Assembly: GCA_035771165.1 (NCBI GenBank)
Contig: JAWNZC010000321.1
Location: 719,501-783,500, forward strand
Length of the DNA stretch: 64,000 bases
Reading direction: 5' to 3'
From: Paragorgia papillata
Lineage: Eukaryota; Cnidaria; Anthozoa; Scleralcyonacea; Coralliidae
In this document: piece by piece, positions 48,601 to 59,345 of the stretch
Layout: every line of letters begins with the position of its first letter
How positions within the stretch are numbered: the first letter of the stretch is position 1
Notes under the pieces: generated by a model
Databases searched by the model: none
What the model was told of the DNA's origin: nothing
What the model saw: only the letters and a program-made list of their open reading frames with translations
Translations under genes and position numbers: made by a program

Positions 48601-51600
48601 TGTTAACAATCATATTTATTTTTATTTATTTATTTATTTATAATTAAATGTAAATTTTTACTTTGCTCAGAAAATGGTCATGGTGAATTAAATACATAGT
48701 AGTACTACGGTAGCTACATCAAAGCCATTTAAGATTTCTCTGGGGAGGATTGACTTTTAAAACCTCATACCCAGGAGCCCAGAGAAAAGAACCTGGGAAT
48801 GAGGTTGGAGTTGGAATTGCCTGTTATGAGATTTACAAAATGCTGATGCCAGCATGTACCTCTAACACTCATAGCTCAGTGAAGGTGTATAATGTCTGTT
48901 CAAATTAACCCACAGTATTGCTGCCTTCAGCCCTGGCATGTCTGAGGGTTCTCCCATTGATGAGCAAAATTGTCTGGCTTTAGACAAAGTAAAACAATAA
49001 AGGGGCCCTTTTTTTGGCCAGCTCAGACACTGAGACAGGACTGGGTTTAATTAGGAAGGAAGAGCACAATTACTGTACACTCTAATATCAACTGAAACTA
49101 ATACAGTATTTAAAAGTGTTTTCATTTATTTTTAGCTTCAATTATGGGATTCTGCTGGCCAAGAGAGATTTCGTAAAAGTATGACAATTCATTACTATAG
49201 GAATGTTGATGCTATTGTGTTTGTTTATGATGTGACCAGGTGAGTAAAAGCAAAGGCCGGTACATGTATTTCAATTATAGTGATATTTTAGAGTGCAGTA
49301 GGTCAATTCTGACCAATTCTAATATTAAAATTATATTAATATTTAACAGTGATTCCCTAGTTTTGTACTGCATGCAGTAACAATCACTTTAATCTCAGTC
49401 TTCAGTTACTATGATCTAAATTTTGGCAATGAAGCCAAGCTAGACCACACAGTAAAAACATAATTTCTCTAGACAAAGTGTACTGCATGAATAAACAAAA
49501 TGTTCCATGGAATTTTTTTGATTAGTTTGTTGCTTTTTTGCTTGCACATCTTGACTTGCACATCGTGACTTGCACGCACTGGTTCTCCCTTGGAGAACAT
49601 TGATTTCAGAGAACATTATTTTGACCTACACATATTTACACACTATAGAATAAAAGCTTGTTAGTGTAGTAACCCCTTCATCTTATTGTCTTAATTTTAA
49701 ATTAGCAGGAATTAACAACTACCCAATGGCATGTTATTTTGTGATGTGAAGAAACTCTCACATTACTCTATTAGTCTATTTTACAGTGTGAAATATTTTT
49801 ATGAATTAGGACTGTTAAAGTTTGTTGTCAGATGCATGATATACTAATTAAGCAATCTGGGTTACCCTATTTAATAAATTACATTTATCACATTTATTCA
49901 CAACTTATGCATTTACCAGGAGAATACGTAACTGGGAAAAGGGAGCCCATCACTGCACAAATACTGTGACTACTGTACAGTACAGTGTACACGTCTAATA
50001 TAAATAATGTTAAAATTGTTAACACATTAACCTCGCTATAAAAGCAGATGGAGTTGCCAAAAAAGTAAATTTGATAAAAAATCTGACAATTTTTGGGTAA
50101 GTATACAGAATACATGTATACACATGAGTAAGTAGCATGGATAGTAAAATTAACATATTATTATTAAAGTAGTTTACTGTGAGAAGCTTCAACAACAAAA
50201 CAAGTTAAAAAAATGCTTAACTCGTAGAAAAAACAAGGTGATTTGTGCTCAAGAATGAAAACACGACAAAAAGGTTTGATTAGCTCACGTCTTAAAAGAA
50301 ATAAAATTGTTTATAAATACCTCTTATGTTCTTGCTTCATAAACTCACTTGCTAAAAGAAAAGACTACCGATATGGAGCAAAATGTCCATGAACTATTTT
50401 AACATAGGAAGTTTCAAACATACTGTACACACGCTGAGCAGTTTTCTACGGCCAACGGTGTTTGAAAACATGATCCAAACGATGAAATGACTGATTACGG
50501 TAATTTCAAATACTTTTCACTGTTTTCAATATTCAGAGTTGACTTTTTTATTCAATTTTCCCAGGTTTTCCCATCAGAAAAACGTGTAGAAACTGCCGAA
50601 CATCGAGCGATAACAAAACTCGCCCCATTCTCTTGGCGACACCCAGGCGCGACACAGGCAAAGGGAGAATGGGGCGAGTTTCGTATCGCTCGATGTTCGG
50701 CAGTTTCTACACGTTTTTCTGGGCTGCCTCTTGGGCTGGCTATGGTTTCCCAAGGAGCACTTGACAGGTTTCTATTTATAGCTCAACCAATCACCACGAG
50801 ACTTGGTTAAACGTGATTGGTTGAGCTAGTAGAAACCTGTCAAATGCTCCTGGCACAGAATAAAGATTAACTGAATAATGCATTATTCAATCTGTGCTCC
50901 TGGGAAACGTTAAAGTTGACGTTGACGGAGATAATTTATCAGCGGTGGCCATCATTCATGCAATCGACCGGAATAGGCCATTTGCACGACGACGTGAGGT
51001 GGGCGTTGGGTGACTACAACTACCAGAATGCTTTGCCAGTATTTTAGGGTTCGGCTAAAAGGAATCACTCCAAGGGAGCTATCCAGTCCTTTCGTGGCCT
51101 TTCCAAAATATGTAGTCAAATATGCTAGGCGGTACAACCATATTTCTAATTAGTCTGTTAGGGTTTATATTGTGGTTAGGGGATCGGAAAGATTGCTAAA
51201 ATCTTGAGACTCACTGAAACTTGACGACAAATTTGGAAACAACAAATTTGATGACATATTTTCGAAAAGCCGCGAAAGGACTGGACGGCTCCTTTTGAGT
51301 CATCCCTTTTACTCAAAACCCCAGAATGCTGGCAAAGCATTCTAGTAGTTGTAGTCACCCAACGCCATCTCACGCCATCGTGCAAATGGCCTATTTGGCG
51401 AAACAAGCTTCAGCTTTCCCTTTCCCCCTGCTCAGTGCAAACGTCATCAAGACCGAAATTGAAATGTGATTGGTAGTTTAGTCACCAAAGTGTTAAGAGA
51501 AGAAATGTGATTGGTAGTTGACGAATTTTGGGAGAATTTGTACTCTCGTCATGTTTTTTCGACTAAATTTATCGTTTTTTAAAGTCAGTTATTTTATAAA

Positions 51601-52398
51601 AGAAATACCTAAATGGTTTTTCGTGTTTGGATACTGTGATCCAAACACTTGGGATGTTGCTCGACCTTCGGAAAGGTAGAAACTCGTACTCAAGTATTTG
51701 CATGGAGTCACAGTATCCAAACACGGAAAACCATTACAGTATAGGTATGGGTAAGTCGGCATCTTATTTTCCCCCAAAAAGAATGGCGTTCAGTATTGTG
51801 CCGGGATGATTTTAAGTTATTTTTGACTTAGTTTAATTTGGAATTGTCGTTTGCCAAGATTCTAAAATTTTTCCACAAAAAAAATTTAGAACTAGGCTTT
51901 CTCTTCAGAACGTGCTGGCAGTATTTTTTTTGTAAATTCTGGAACAAGATGGAACACAAATTAACTTAAATCACTCATTATGTTTTACTTTTTCTGTGTA
52001 GTTTATCATCTTTTGAGAGTTTATGGATGTGGGCTGAGGAATATAAACATTATACAGTTCCTGAAAGAGTTGTAAAAATTTTGATTGGGAACAAAAGTGA
52101 TTTGAAAAAACTGAAGAAAGTGGACACAAGTGATGCTCAGAGATTTGCTAATCGCTTTTCGATGCCATTGTGGGAAGTGTCAACAAAAAATGACAATGAT
52201 AAAGAAATTATTGAGACAATATTTTCAACGTTAGCAGAGAAATTACTTAAAGATAAACCTGCAACGAGTTTAATAAAGTCCACAGTGTTGAGGGGAAGTA
52301 CTCTGCGGCCCAAACCAATACAGGAAGAAACTGTGAAATTGAAACATGGAAAGGTTAAATTAGAAAAAGAAAAGAAGACCTGTTGTAATGTAAAATAA
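45692..52398 (+). CDS. RAB33: RAB33-like small GTPase
   Basis: Golgi/autophagosome-associated Rab; mammalian RAB33B binds ATG16L1. Exons 45692-45871, 49136-49239 and 52002-52398 join into 226 residues (human RAB33B 229). P-loop GDSFTGKT (17-24), switch I TTIGVDF (41-47), switch [15 protein letters not shown] (64-76) with the conserved Q69, then [20 protein letters not shown] (125-128) and a VSTK (154-157) variant of SAK. ERFRKSM-x-x-HYYRNV is the RAB33 family hallmark. The C-terminus CCNVK carries a double cysteine suited to geranylgeranylation. Unusual residues are F20-T21 in the P-loop (usually N-V), S66 in DSAGQ (usually T) and T156 (usually A). A second in-frame ATG follows immediately, so the start could be residue 2. 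RAB33A/B assignment is not possible from this alone. Confidence 0.9.
45872..49135 (+). other. RAB33 intron 1
   Basis: GT-AG intron without recognised exons. It holds a half palindrome at 46225-46320 related to 34342-34482, a hAT-type element at 47695-48230, and a (TTTA)n tract near 48617-48640. Confidence 0.7.
47695..48230. mobile_element. Non-autonomous hAT element, 536 bp
   Basis: The ends CAGGGGTAGTGCCA and the complement of TGGCACCACCCCTG are inverted copies. AGACTAAG occurs on both sides (47687-47694 and 48231-48238), an exact 8-bp target duplication. The interior has a G15 run (47707-47722) and GGGGA/CCCCC words near both ends. No transposase ORF is present. Confidence 0.9.
50575..50721. 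repeat. Long hairpin, arms about 60 bp
   Basis: CAGAAAAACGTGTAGAAACT ... CTCGCCCCATTCTC at the left and the near-perfect complement GAGAATGGGGCGAG ... AGTTTCTACACGTTTTTCTG at the right. The loop has GGCGACACCCAGGCGCGACA. It is GC-richer than its surroundings. Confidence 0.75.
50753..50852. repeat. Hairpin adjacent to the previous one
   Basis: AGGAGCACTTGACAGGTTTC ... TAGCTCAACCAATCAC pairs with GTGATTGGTTGAGCTA ... GAAACCTGTCAAATGCTCCT. Arms of about 43 bp. Each arm carries a CCAAT-type word. Confidence 0.75.
50972..51395. repeat. MITE with arms of about 170 bp
   Basis: AATAGGCCATTTGCACGACG ... GTGACTACAACTACCAGAAT ... AAGGGAGCTATCCAGTCCTT pairs with the complement of AAGGACTGGACGGCTCCTTT ... 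GTAGTTGTAGTCACCCAACG ... CGTGCAAATGGCCTATT. The loop is about 90 bp. A transcript through it would form a long double-stranded stem. Confidence 0.75.
51603..51735. repeat. Hairpin with GTGTTTGGATACTGTGA arms
   Basis: AAATGGTTTTTCGTGTTTGG ATACTGTGA and its complement TCACAGTATCCAAACACGGA AAACCATT form arms near 30 bp around an interior containing TTCGGAAAGG. Family unknown. Confidence 0.65.
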
Positions 52399-53184
52399 CA
52401 CAATATAAGATATACAGTGTAATTATAGAAAAACACAAAACAATTATGGAAACTCCGAAAAAATGAAACCATTTAATTATAGTTTCTACGGTTCGACTAT
52501 CTTGCATGCAGTCATTATAAGAAACATGATCGTAAAATATAGAAATAGTTTACTTTTTTGTATTTTACTAAAACAGTAATAATCATGCTGCATGTAGTGG
52601 TTACCAAGATAAACAAGCAGCAGTGTTAATAGAACATATGATAATAATCATAATAATCATACAATAAGTAATACCATAAAAGAGGTGTATTTTAGTTATT
52701 GCATTCATGAGCTTCCGGCTGGATAAGGCGAAAGCACCTGAATTTAGAGAGATATTTCATAGCTAATACACCTGTCATTTTATGGTGTTCCTTTATAATA
52801 CCTTCACTGTATGTCGCTGAGGATTGCTCGTAAATCTTTAAAGGACACTAATGCTGCGTGAAAAATATCGTTCAATGTTTCTTCCTCATATTTAATTAGA
52901 CGATAGCGAAACAACATGCACTGACAAAATTTTGGCGAAAAATTTAAAGTTTCTGAGATATTGATGTTGTTGTAACTTGAAATTTTGTCCAGTTCAAAAT
53001 GTCAGTAGTGACGTCACTGTTGTCATTCCATTTGTCACCACATATGCTTCGTATAGACACCTCTTTTATCGCTCAAAAAATGGTATAATGCACGATTTTT
53101 AATTTTAATAACGGTTTAAATAAAAAGCTATATCGAAATTCAACTATAAGGCTTTTCTCCATTTTCTAAAGATGGCAAAATGAC
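52399..53184. other. Downstream of RAB33, diffuse repeat
   Basis: 52905-53100 shares short words with 62700-62900 (ACGATAG, GACAAAATTT, GTGACGTCAC), suggesting a dispersed repeat. No convincing polyadenylation signal was found right after the RAB33 stop codon. No gene is seen. Confidence 0.4.
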
Positions 53185-53656
53185 GTAAGAAAATCGGGAT
53201 AAGTTTGTCTTATTTGAAATAACACTTAAAATGATAGAGTAACATCTTTTGCAGTTTTTCGTTTCCTTGCTTCGTTCTTGAGATATTTCAGTTTGTTTGA
53301 TATGCAAATTAAACAACTTGACGCGTCACATGTGCATAATGAGTTATCAGAGAAGGTTATATATCTTTGCTATTATCAAACATAATCACTTGAAAATTCT
53401 ACATGTTTGACGTTGTGAGAGAAACACACGCACATACTTCCTTCGAATTAAGTTTGGTTTGATAATAGCAAAGATATATAACTTTCTCTGATAACTCATT
53501 ATGCACATGTGACGTCAAGTTGTTTAATTTACATTTCAAACAAACTGAAATATCTCAACAACGAAGCAAGGAAACGAAAAACTGCAAAAGATGTTACTCT
53601 ATCATTTTAAGTGTTCTTTCAAATAGGACAAACTTAATTTTCGTTTCATGTGCACT
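53185..53656. mobile_element. Palindromic MITE, TTAA at right end
   Basis: Arms of about 200 bp (GATAGAGTAACATCTTTTGC, TTTCGTTTCCTTGCTTCGTT, ATGAGTTATCAGAGAAGGTT and their complements). The right end reads ATGTGCACT then TTAA (53657-53660). The left end is eroded. It is the same family as 54364-54824. Confidence 0.75.
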
Positions 53657-54363
53657 TTAAAGTTCTCTGTTCACAAAAAGTGGTTCTCGATGTTGCATTT
53701 GTCCTTTAAGATGCTTTAAATAACAAGACGTTGTAAAAAATAGTCCCACTACAGGTGTAACACTTCATTGACGTCAAACCAGATTGTGTTGATTCTATTG
53801 TAGTATATTGCCTAGAATAGGAACATAAGAAATTCAAGCGCACCTTGTGGCCGCAGTACAAGTATTTTAGACCTAACATGCCTTCATGCGAGATGATAGT
53901 CAGCAGCTTCAAAGACGAACTATATTTCTTATGTACATTGAGGTAGTAAATTTGGAACTTGGCATTGTCTAAGGCCCAGAGCAACTGGTCAAGGTCCTGG
54001 ATACGAGGTTGCGTAAAACGAACGTTGATCATTAACAGCAAGCGTGTCTTTATTACGACTAAAGTATTCTTGTACGTTCCCCATGCCCTCCTCGGCAAAT
54101 TTGAAATTGGCGGCCCTGATAAATAAGATAAACCGGATTATGGGACATTTGTGTGTATTGTTGCGAGCTTTAATATTCTTGTACAAAGATGCTTTGAATT
54201 TTCGTTTTGAAGAGATCCACTGTACGATAATCACAGTGCCTTGCGCAATGTTAATTACCCCAGAATCTCAGTGTCCGTTTCTTAATTACCAGGGCTAATT
54301 CCGATTTTAAATTTCCCAAGGAGGCCTGGAAACAAGGATAACAACTAAAAAAACGCTTGTTAA
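53657..54363. other. Spacer between two MITE copies
   Basis: A minus-strand open frame runs 54098-53706 (130 codons) without recognisable domains or homology. It could be a decayed gene piece. Nothing else is noted. Confidence 0.3.
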
Positions 54364-54824
54364 AGTGCCCATGAAACGAAAATTAAGTCTGTCTTATTTG
54401 AAAGAACACTTAAAATGATAGAGTAACATATTTTGCAGTTTTTCGTTTCCTTGCTTCGTTCTTGAGATATTTCAGTTTGTTTGATGTAATGTCGCATGTT
54501 GCGACGTCACACGTGCATATAATGAGTTATCGAAAAACGTTATATATTTGCTATTGTCAAATATAATCACTTGAAAATCTACCTGTTTACTGTTCTGGGC
54601 GAAACACACGCACATGCTTCCCTCGAATTATTTTGGTTTGATAATAGCAAAGATAACTTTTTTTTATGTACATATATGTGACGTTAAATGTTTAATTTGC
54701 ATATCAAACAAACTGAAATATCTCAAGAACGAAGCAAGGAAACGAAAAACTTCAAAAGATGTCACTCTATCATTTTAAGTGTTCTTTCAAATAAGACATA
54801 CTTAATTTTCGTTTCATAGGGACT
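54364..54824. mobile_element. 461-bp palindromic MITE with TTAA duplication
   Basis: Starts AGTGCCCATGAAACGAAAAT and ends with the complement of a close variant (ATTTTCGTTTCATAGGGACT). TTAA flanks both ends (54360-54363 and 54825-54828). The arms include TTTCGTTTCCTTGCTTCGTT and its complement. Confidence 0.82.
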
Positions 54825-54828
54825 TTAA

Positions 54829-55540
54829 ACATGGATTTCGTTTTTGGTTTTTTTGTGAATTAGTGCACGAGTTTTGGAATTGTATTTTGTGAACAATAAG
54901 GGAAACTTATTAGTAGCATATTTTTTTTTGATTTATATATATATAGAAAAACAGCTTTATCTGGTATTTATTTTATATGATAATTATATTAAAATTGTTA
55001 GGGGTTGTAAGTAAATAGTGTAACTAATCACAATTAGTTAATACCAAATGAATTCAGTTAATATTTTTTATAAGTATTGAGAATTAAAAATGTTTGAATT
55101 TAGATAAATATTCGATATTATTAATTATGATATTTAACTCATTGCTGCCTACGATGTCAGAGTTTTCCCTGAGCTGCAAACTTCAAAATTAAAACTGTAC
55201 ATAGATTCAGTTGTGAAATACGACTTACCTATTAACAACTATATAAGAGTTCTCACTGAACATGTAAGACCAAGTTCTCGCACAAATTGAGCTAAACTTG
55301 ATTCCTGTTTTGCCAAACAGAAATCAAGATATGTCGATTTGCAATCCTTCTCAATCTCGCTCAACTCTGACCATCCATATACTTCTGTGCAGGTTTCTAG
55401 CATCTCTTTTGTGTTTTTATATCTTTTAAAATCGTTATTGTGAAGTTTTATGTGATTGTAGGGCAATTTTGTTTGTGCCAGAATTGTTAAAAATAGTGTG
55501 ACACATCCCCTTGAACACATTTTAATTTCATCCTATATGA
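54829..55540. other. Intergenic, no gene seen
   Basis: AT-rich sequence. A minus-strand ORF (55520-55239) has no recognised domain and lies just before a plus-strand Penelope-type fragment, where it may be an antisense reading of decayed element sequence. Confidence 0.35.
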
Positions 55541-56450
55541 ACAAAATGCGTTAGCTAATTGCATGCCCAACTAATTTCAAACCCCTTTTCTTTCGTCGAT
55601 ATGTAGATGATTGTTTTGTGATTTTTCGATCTATAGACCATGTTCGTTACTTTCACAAGTGAACTTGAAACTAATTCTACTCTACCTCTGTGATGGTTTT
55701 AATTTACTAAATTCCTACATCTGTGTACCGCAAACCCACTTTCCCGGGATTGTTTACCAAAATTTCGATAGTTTACTTTACTCCATTATCTTATATAAAC
55801 GCGGTCTTGTCTATATACATTTTGCTTGCTTGTTACTTTAAAGTGCCTCTATGGTCTGTGGGATCTTTACATATTTAAATAACTTAGGTTAAAAGAAAAT
55901 GTTTCCCGAAATTTTTTCTCAAAAATATTAAATGCTCGCCCATTAACAGTGCTCCGAAGTTGGCCAAATCAGCCCAAATCACGCCATTTTGAAAGTTAGA
56001 CCGTTTTCTTGGGCCTGGGCTCTAATTGATAGATTTACGTCACATTTGCGTCACAGTCGGAACACTAAAATTTCTTCCACCGAGTCTGAGTCAGACGAAC
56101 CATCTTGGAACATATTGATGAATATATCTAAAGTTTCCATTGCTTAAATAAAAGTTTAAGAGACGCAATACCAAAAACACACTAAATAGTCAGAAGTTCG
56201 GTTCCGACCGTGACGTCACAGAGTAAACTCGCACCATGTCCCTAATGCACGGTCACAGTTATAGAGGTACCAACTTTGAAGCGCTGTTAATGGGTGGGGA
56301 TTTAATATTTTTGAGAAAAAATTTCGGGAAACATTTTCTTTTAACCTAAGTTATTTAAATATGTAAAGATCCCACAGGCCATAGAGGCACTTTAAAATTT
56401 GCTCTACATGCATACTACCTTTCAGTTCCATTCCGAGGTATTTAATAAGT
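55541..56450 (+). mobile_element. Penelope-like retroelement RT fragment, interrupted
   Basis: Plus-strand translation in shifting frames shows NALANCMPN, then FRRYVDDCFVIFRS (55590-55631, the RT catalytic YVDD), and then TSVYRKPTFPGLFT (55707-55748). These are signature segments of Penelope-type reverse transcriptases, in the expected order. Stops and frameshifts show it is dead. A TTAA MITE (55842-56391) splits it just after the INAVL region; diverged element sequence resumes at 56396. No GIY-YIG part was seen. Confidence 0.72.
55842..56391. mobile_element. 550-bp TTAA-flanked foldback element
   Basis: Starts AGTGCCTCTATGGTCTGTGG and ends CCACAGGCCATAGAGGCACT. Arms of about 110 bp include GTTAAAAGAAAATGTTTCCC and CCCATTAACAG. 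TTAA borders both ends (55838-55841 and 56392-56395). It is inserted in the Penelope fragment. Confidence 0.85.
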
Positions 56451-58633
56451 TAATTACTGAGGCCAACGGCATTATTTAATATATTTCAGCTAGCTGAGGG
56501 CGCAACCCGAATATATTGAATAATAATGCTATAATAAAAAATTACTAAATGATAGTTAAAATATGAGCGGCCGATCTTTTATGGGCATTTACAATGGTGA
56601 GCCGAAGCGAGCCATTGTAGATGCCCATAAAGATCGGACGCTCATATTTTAACTTACTTATCAAATTCTAAGTGTAAATGATGAACACTTTAAGAGTCGT
56701 AAGAAAGGTTAGATACAGTAAGATCATTTACAGTCAGAAAAAGCTCAATTTGAGGCACTAGTGCCTATTAACTTTGATAAAACCTTGATGTTTTATTAAT
56801 CAATGTTTTATCCGTAGTTAAAGATGCTGATTCATTTCTTTTGAATTTTCTTCATGAATTATTAATGAATTTGATAATTATAATTACTGACCCTATCATA
56901 GTTTCTGTTTGGTAAAATCAATTAAATCTCAAATATCATCAATAAAGTTAATATTAAAGAAATGCTGATTTTAAACCCTTCTTAACGAGAAACGAAAGGC
57001 TTGTAAACGTGCTGGCTGCAATATTAAAAATATTGCAGTGTGCTTGCTGAAATCCCGAAACAGGCTGAAATCGTTATAATTCATGCAGTTATTAAAACTT
57101 CTCAAACTCATTAATAATTCATGAGCCAAGAGAAAAATATTTGGTCATGTGTTTTGAAATCGCAAACTGAATTCATAATTAAGAAATAAGATAATAAACG
57201 GCACAAATAAATAACCGTTTATTACCATATTAATTTCTTAATTATAAGTTCAACACGAGATACTAATATACACCATTGTCTAATCTGATGACAATATCAC
57301 CATGCAAATCCCTTGTCATTTCATCTATTTCACCGTTATATTTTTATTCCCAACCCTTTTTGTAATATAACAGTGTAAATTTAATTTTTTTTAATCTTTT
57401 TCTTATACTAAACTTATAATTATCTAATCTCAAGTATATATACACATCGTAATACATTGAAATCACTTCAGATCCGATGTTACTGGTTTAGGTGATGAAA
57501 CGTATTTTCCGGGGGTTGTGGGTTAGGTTTAGGGTTGCTGGGGGGTTGTGGTTGGGTTTAGGGTAAGGTTTAGAGGTTCGGGTCGAGGTCGAGGTTGGGA
57601 ATTATTTCTTTAAAATTCACGATTATTGTTAATTGTAGGCCATTGCACACTTACCGAGAGTAATAATAATAATGAGAGGATATGCTGGACGTAAACGGAG
57701 GAACGATTTTACGATCCATTAAAGTAAACACACTAAAAAAGTGTCAAATACTTTAATACATGTGCGGTTAGAGACTTGCACAAGTTATATTCATCATAAA
57801 TCAGCTTTTCTTATGATTTCAATCGTCCAGGTTCAACTGTTTACGTCACAAACTTGCTAGTGCCAGACTCTTTATACAACACGGCTTTTTTTAGAATACT
57901 TCGTTAAAAATTTCAGAAATCAACAAAAAGTACGGTTTGCTTCAAATTTTTATCATCATATTCGTATACTCCATACTTTGGCGCATAAAACAAGCCGGAA
58001 AAATAATTTGCCTTGAGTGGACCTTTAATAAGATTAAAGCACAGCTATAATAGCATGGCTGAGCGTTGCAATGATTTTCAGCGTGTCACATGTTGCAAAT
58101 TACCCAATCAGAATTCACAAAATGACATCAGTTTGCGAAAATTGAATATAAATACCATATATTTAGTGCATATAAAGTACCCTTCCACCACATTTTAACA
58201 AGAACACTTCTATTTAGAAATATTATTTATAAATGAAGACAACACTCAATACGATAATTTGGAAATTAATAATCGAAGTGAAAAAATCATTTGGATAATT
58301 CATGAAACTTTCTCTTCATGTTACAATAAATATTATTTTGAAATAAATATTTATATTACCAGTGCATATTGCAATATCAAATTTGATATATTAGACTTTG
58401 CTACAAATTAATACAATATAAAACATGCAAATGTTCAACGAAATTCTATGACTAGATACCTTTGCACAGAGGAAAAATGAGTTGCTTCTTCGAGTAGAGG
58501 AAAAAGAATTCCTCAATCTTTTTTACGCTCATTTTGATTGGACATTTTTAGGTTAGGGTTACGGGTGGTTTTAAGAAAACAACTTGAATGCCATAGCTGT
58601 GACGTAGTCTATGTTTATTGCAGGGGCCGCGCG
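56451..58633. other. Intergenic with hairpins and telomere-like repeat
   Basis: A near-perfect hairpin at 56553-56654 (TTAAAATATGAGCGGCCGAT and complement, core GAGCCGAAGCGAGCC). G-rich telomere-like words (GGTTAGGTTTAGGGTTG, GGTTTAGGGTAAGG) at 57529-57575. An inverted pair around 57170-57245 (GAATTCATAATTAAGAAAT / AATTTCTTAATTATAAGTTC). No gene is seen. Confidence 0.5.
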
Positions 58634-59345
58634 CTAAGGTATTAAAGGTATTAGTCTAATACCTTTTTTTCTCCAGATTGAAATGAATTGTAAAATAATA
58701 TAATTATTCCAAGAACAGAGACGGATGGAAGAAAACAACATCTTTGTTTTTGATCGTTTGATTTCAATTCCGCAGTACTGTACCGTCCTCGCTGATGCGC
58801 GCAACAACCTTAGCGACTTTAGCGACAAGTGTTTGAAAGGCTTAGACCTCAAGGTATTAGAATCTCAAAACTAATACCTTGGCTTGACAAGAAATGCGGA
58901 TTTTCGGTGTTAAATTTCACCACAGGTGGTACAATATTTATATTTTAAAGTCAGACGCTTTACTATTTCGATTTAAAACTGCTTTTATTTCGCAGCGAGA
59001 AGTCTGCAATTGTTTTCACTTCATTACATTAACAATATATAACATCTCAATATATAAATCATCCATGTAGTATCGGCTGTATCGCCTATTTCACAAGGAA
59101 AAGCTCCCAACACTGGAGTTCAACACTTCAATAATATGGAAACAAAGAGCAATTATTTATAACAATTTTGAAGCTTTGATATGGTGACTAGAACTTATCT
59201 GACGAAAGGAAAACCTTCTTGTATCCATATTTAACAAAAAAAAGGCATAAGTCCCCTTCAAAGGTAAGAACGATGCGAATATTTGTATATCTAACAACGC
59301 AATCCTACAAGGTATTAGTTTTGCGATTCTAATACCTTGGCCGCC
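58634..59345. repeat. Cluster of AAGGTATTAG...CTAATACCTT palindromes
   Basis: Three short palindromes occur near 58637-58665, 58851-58884 and 59310-59342. The second and third (CAAGGTATTAGAATCTCAAA and its opposite) are reverse complements of each other and bracket about 425 bp. This may be an element with internally palindromic ends. Superfamily unknown. Confidence 0.5.

Larger units (their letters stand above)
49240..52001 (+). other. RAB33 intron 2
   Basis: GT-AG intron without recognised exons. Its 3' half contains four inverted-repeat elements in a row (50575-50721, 50753-50852, 50972-51395, 51603-51735). The first 1.3 kb is plain AT-rich DNA. Confidence 0.7.

Noticed and set aside
50487..50810. 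Plus-strand ORF of 107 codons
   Set aside because: It runs through a long hairpin, and its sequence is mirrored on the other strand by the inverted arm.
45692..52398. Assignment as RAB1, RAB8 or Ras rather than RAB33
   Set aside because: The ERFRKSM-x-x-HYYRNV and YDVT-x-x-SF pattern fits RAB33 better than other Rabs, and the double-cysteine end excludes Ras.
53706..54098. 130-codon minus-strand frame as a gene
   Set aside because: No recognisable motif, no splice partner and a position between two MITE copies. Kept only as a note.
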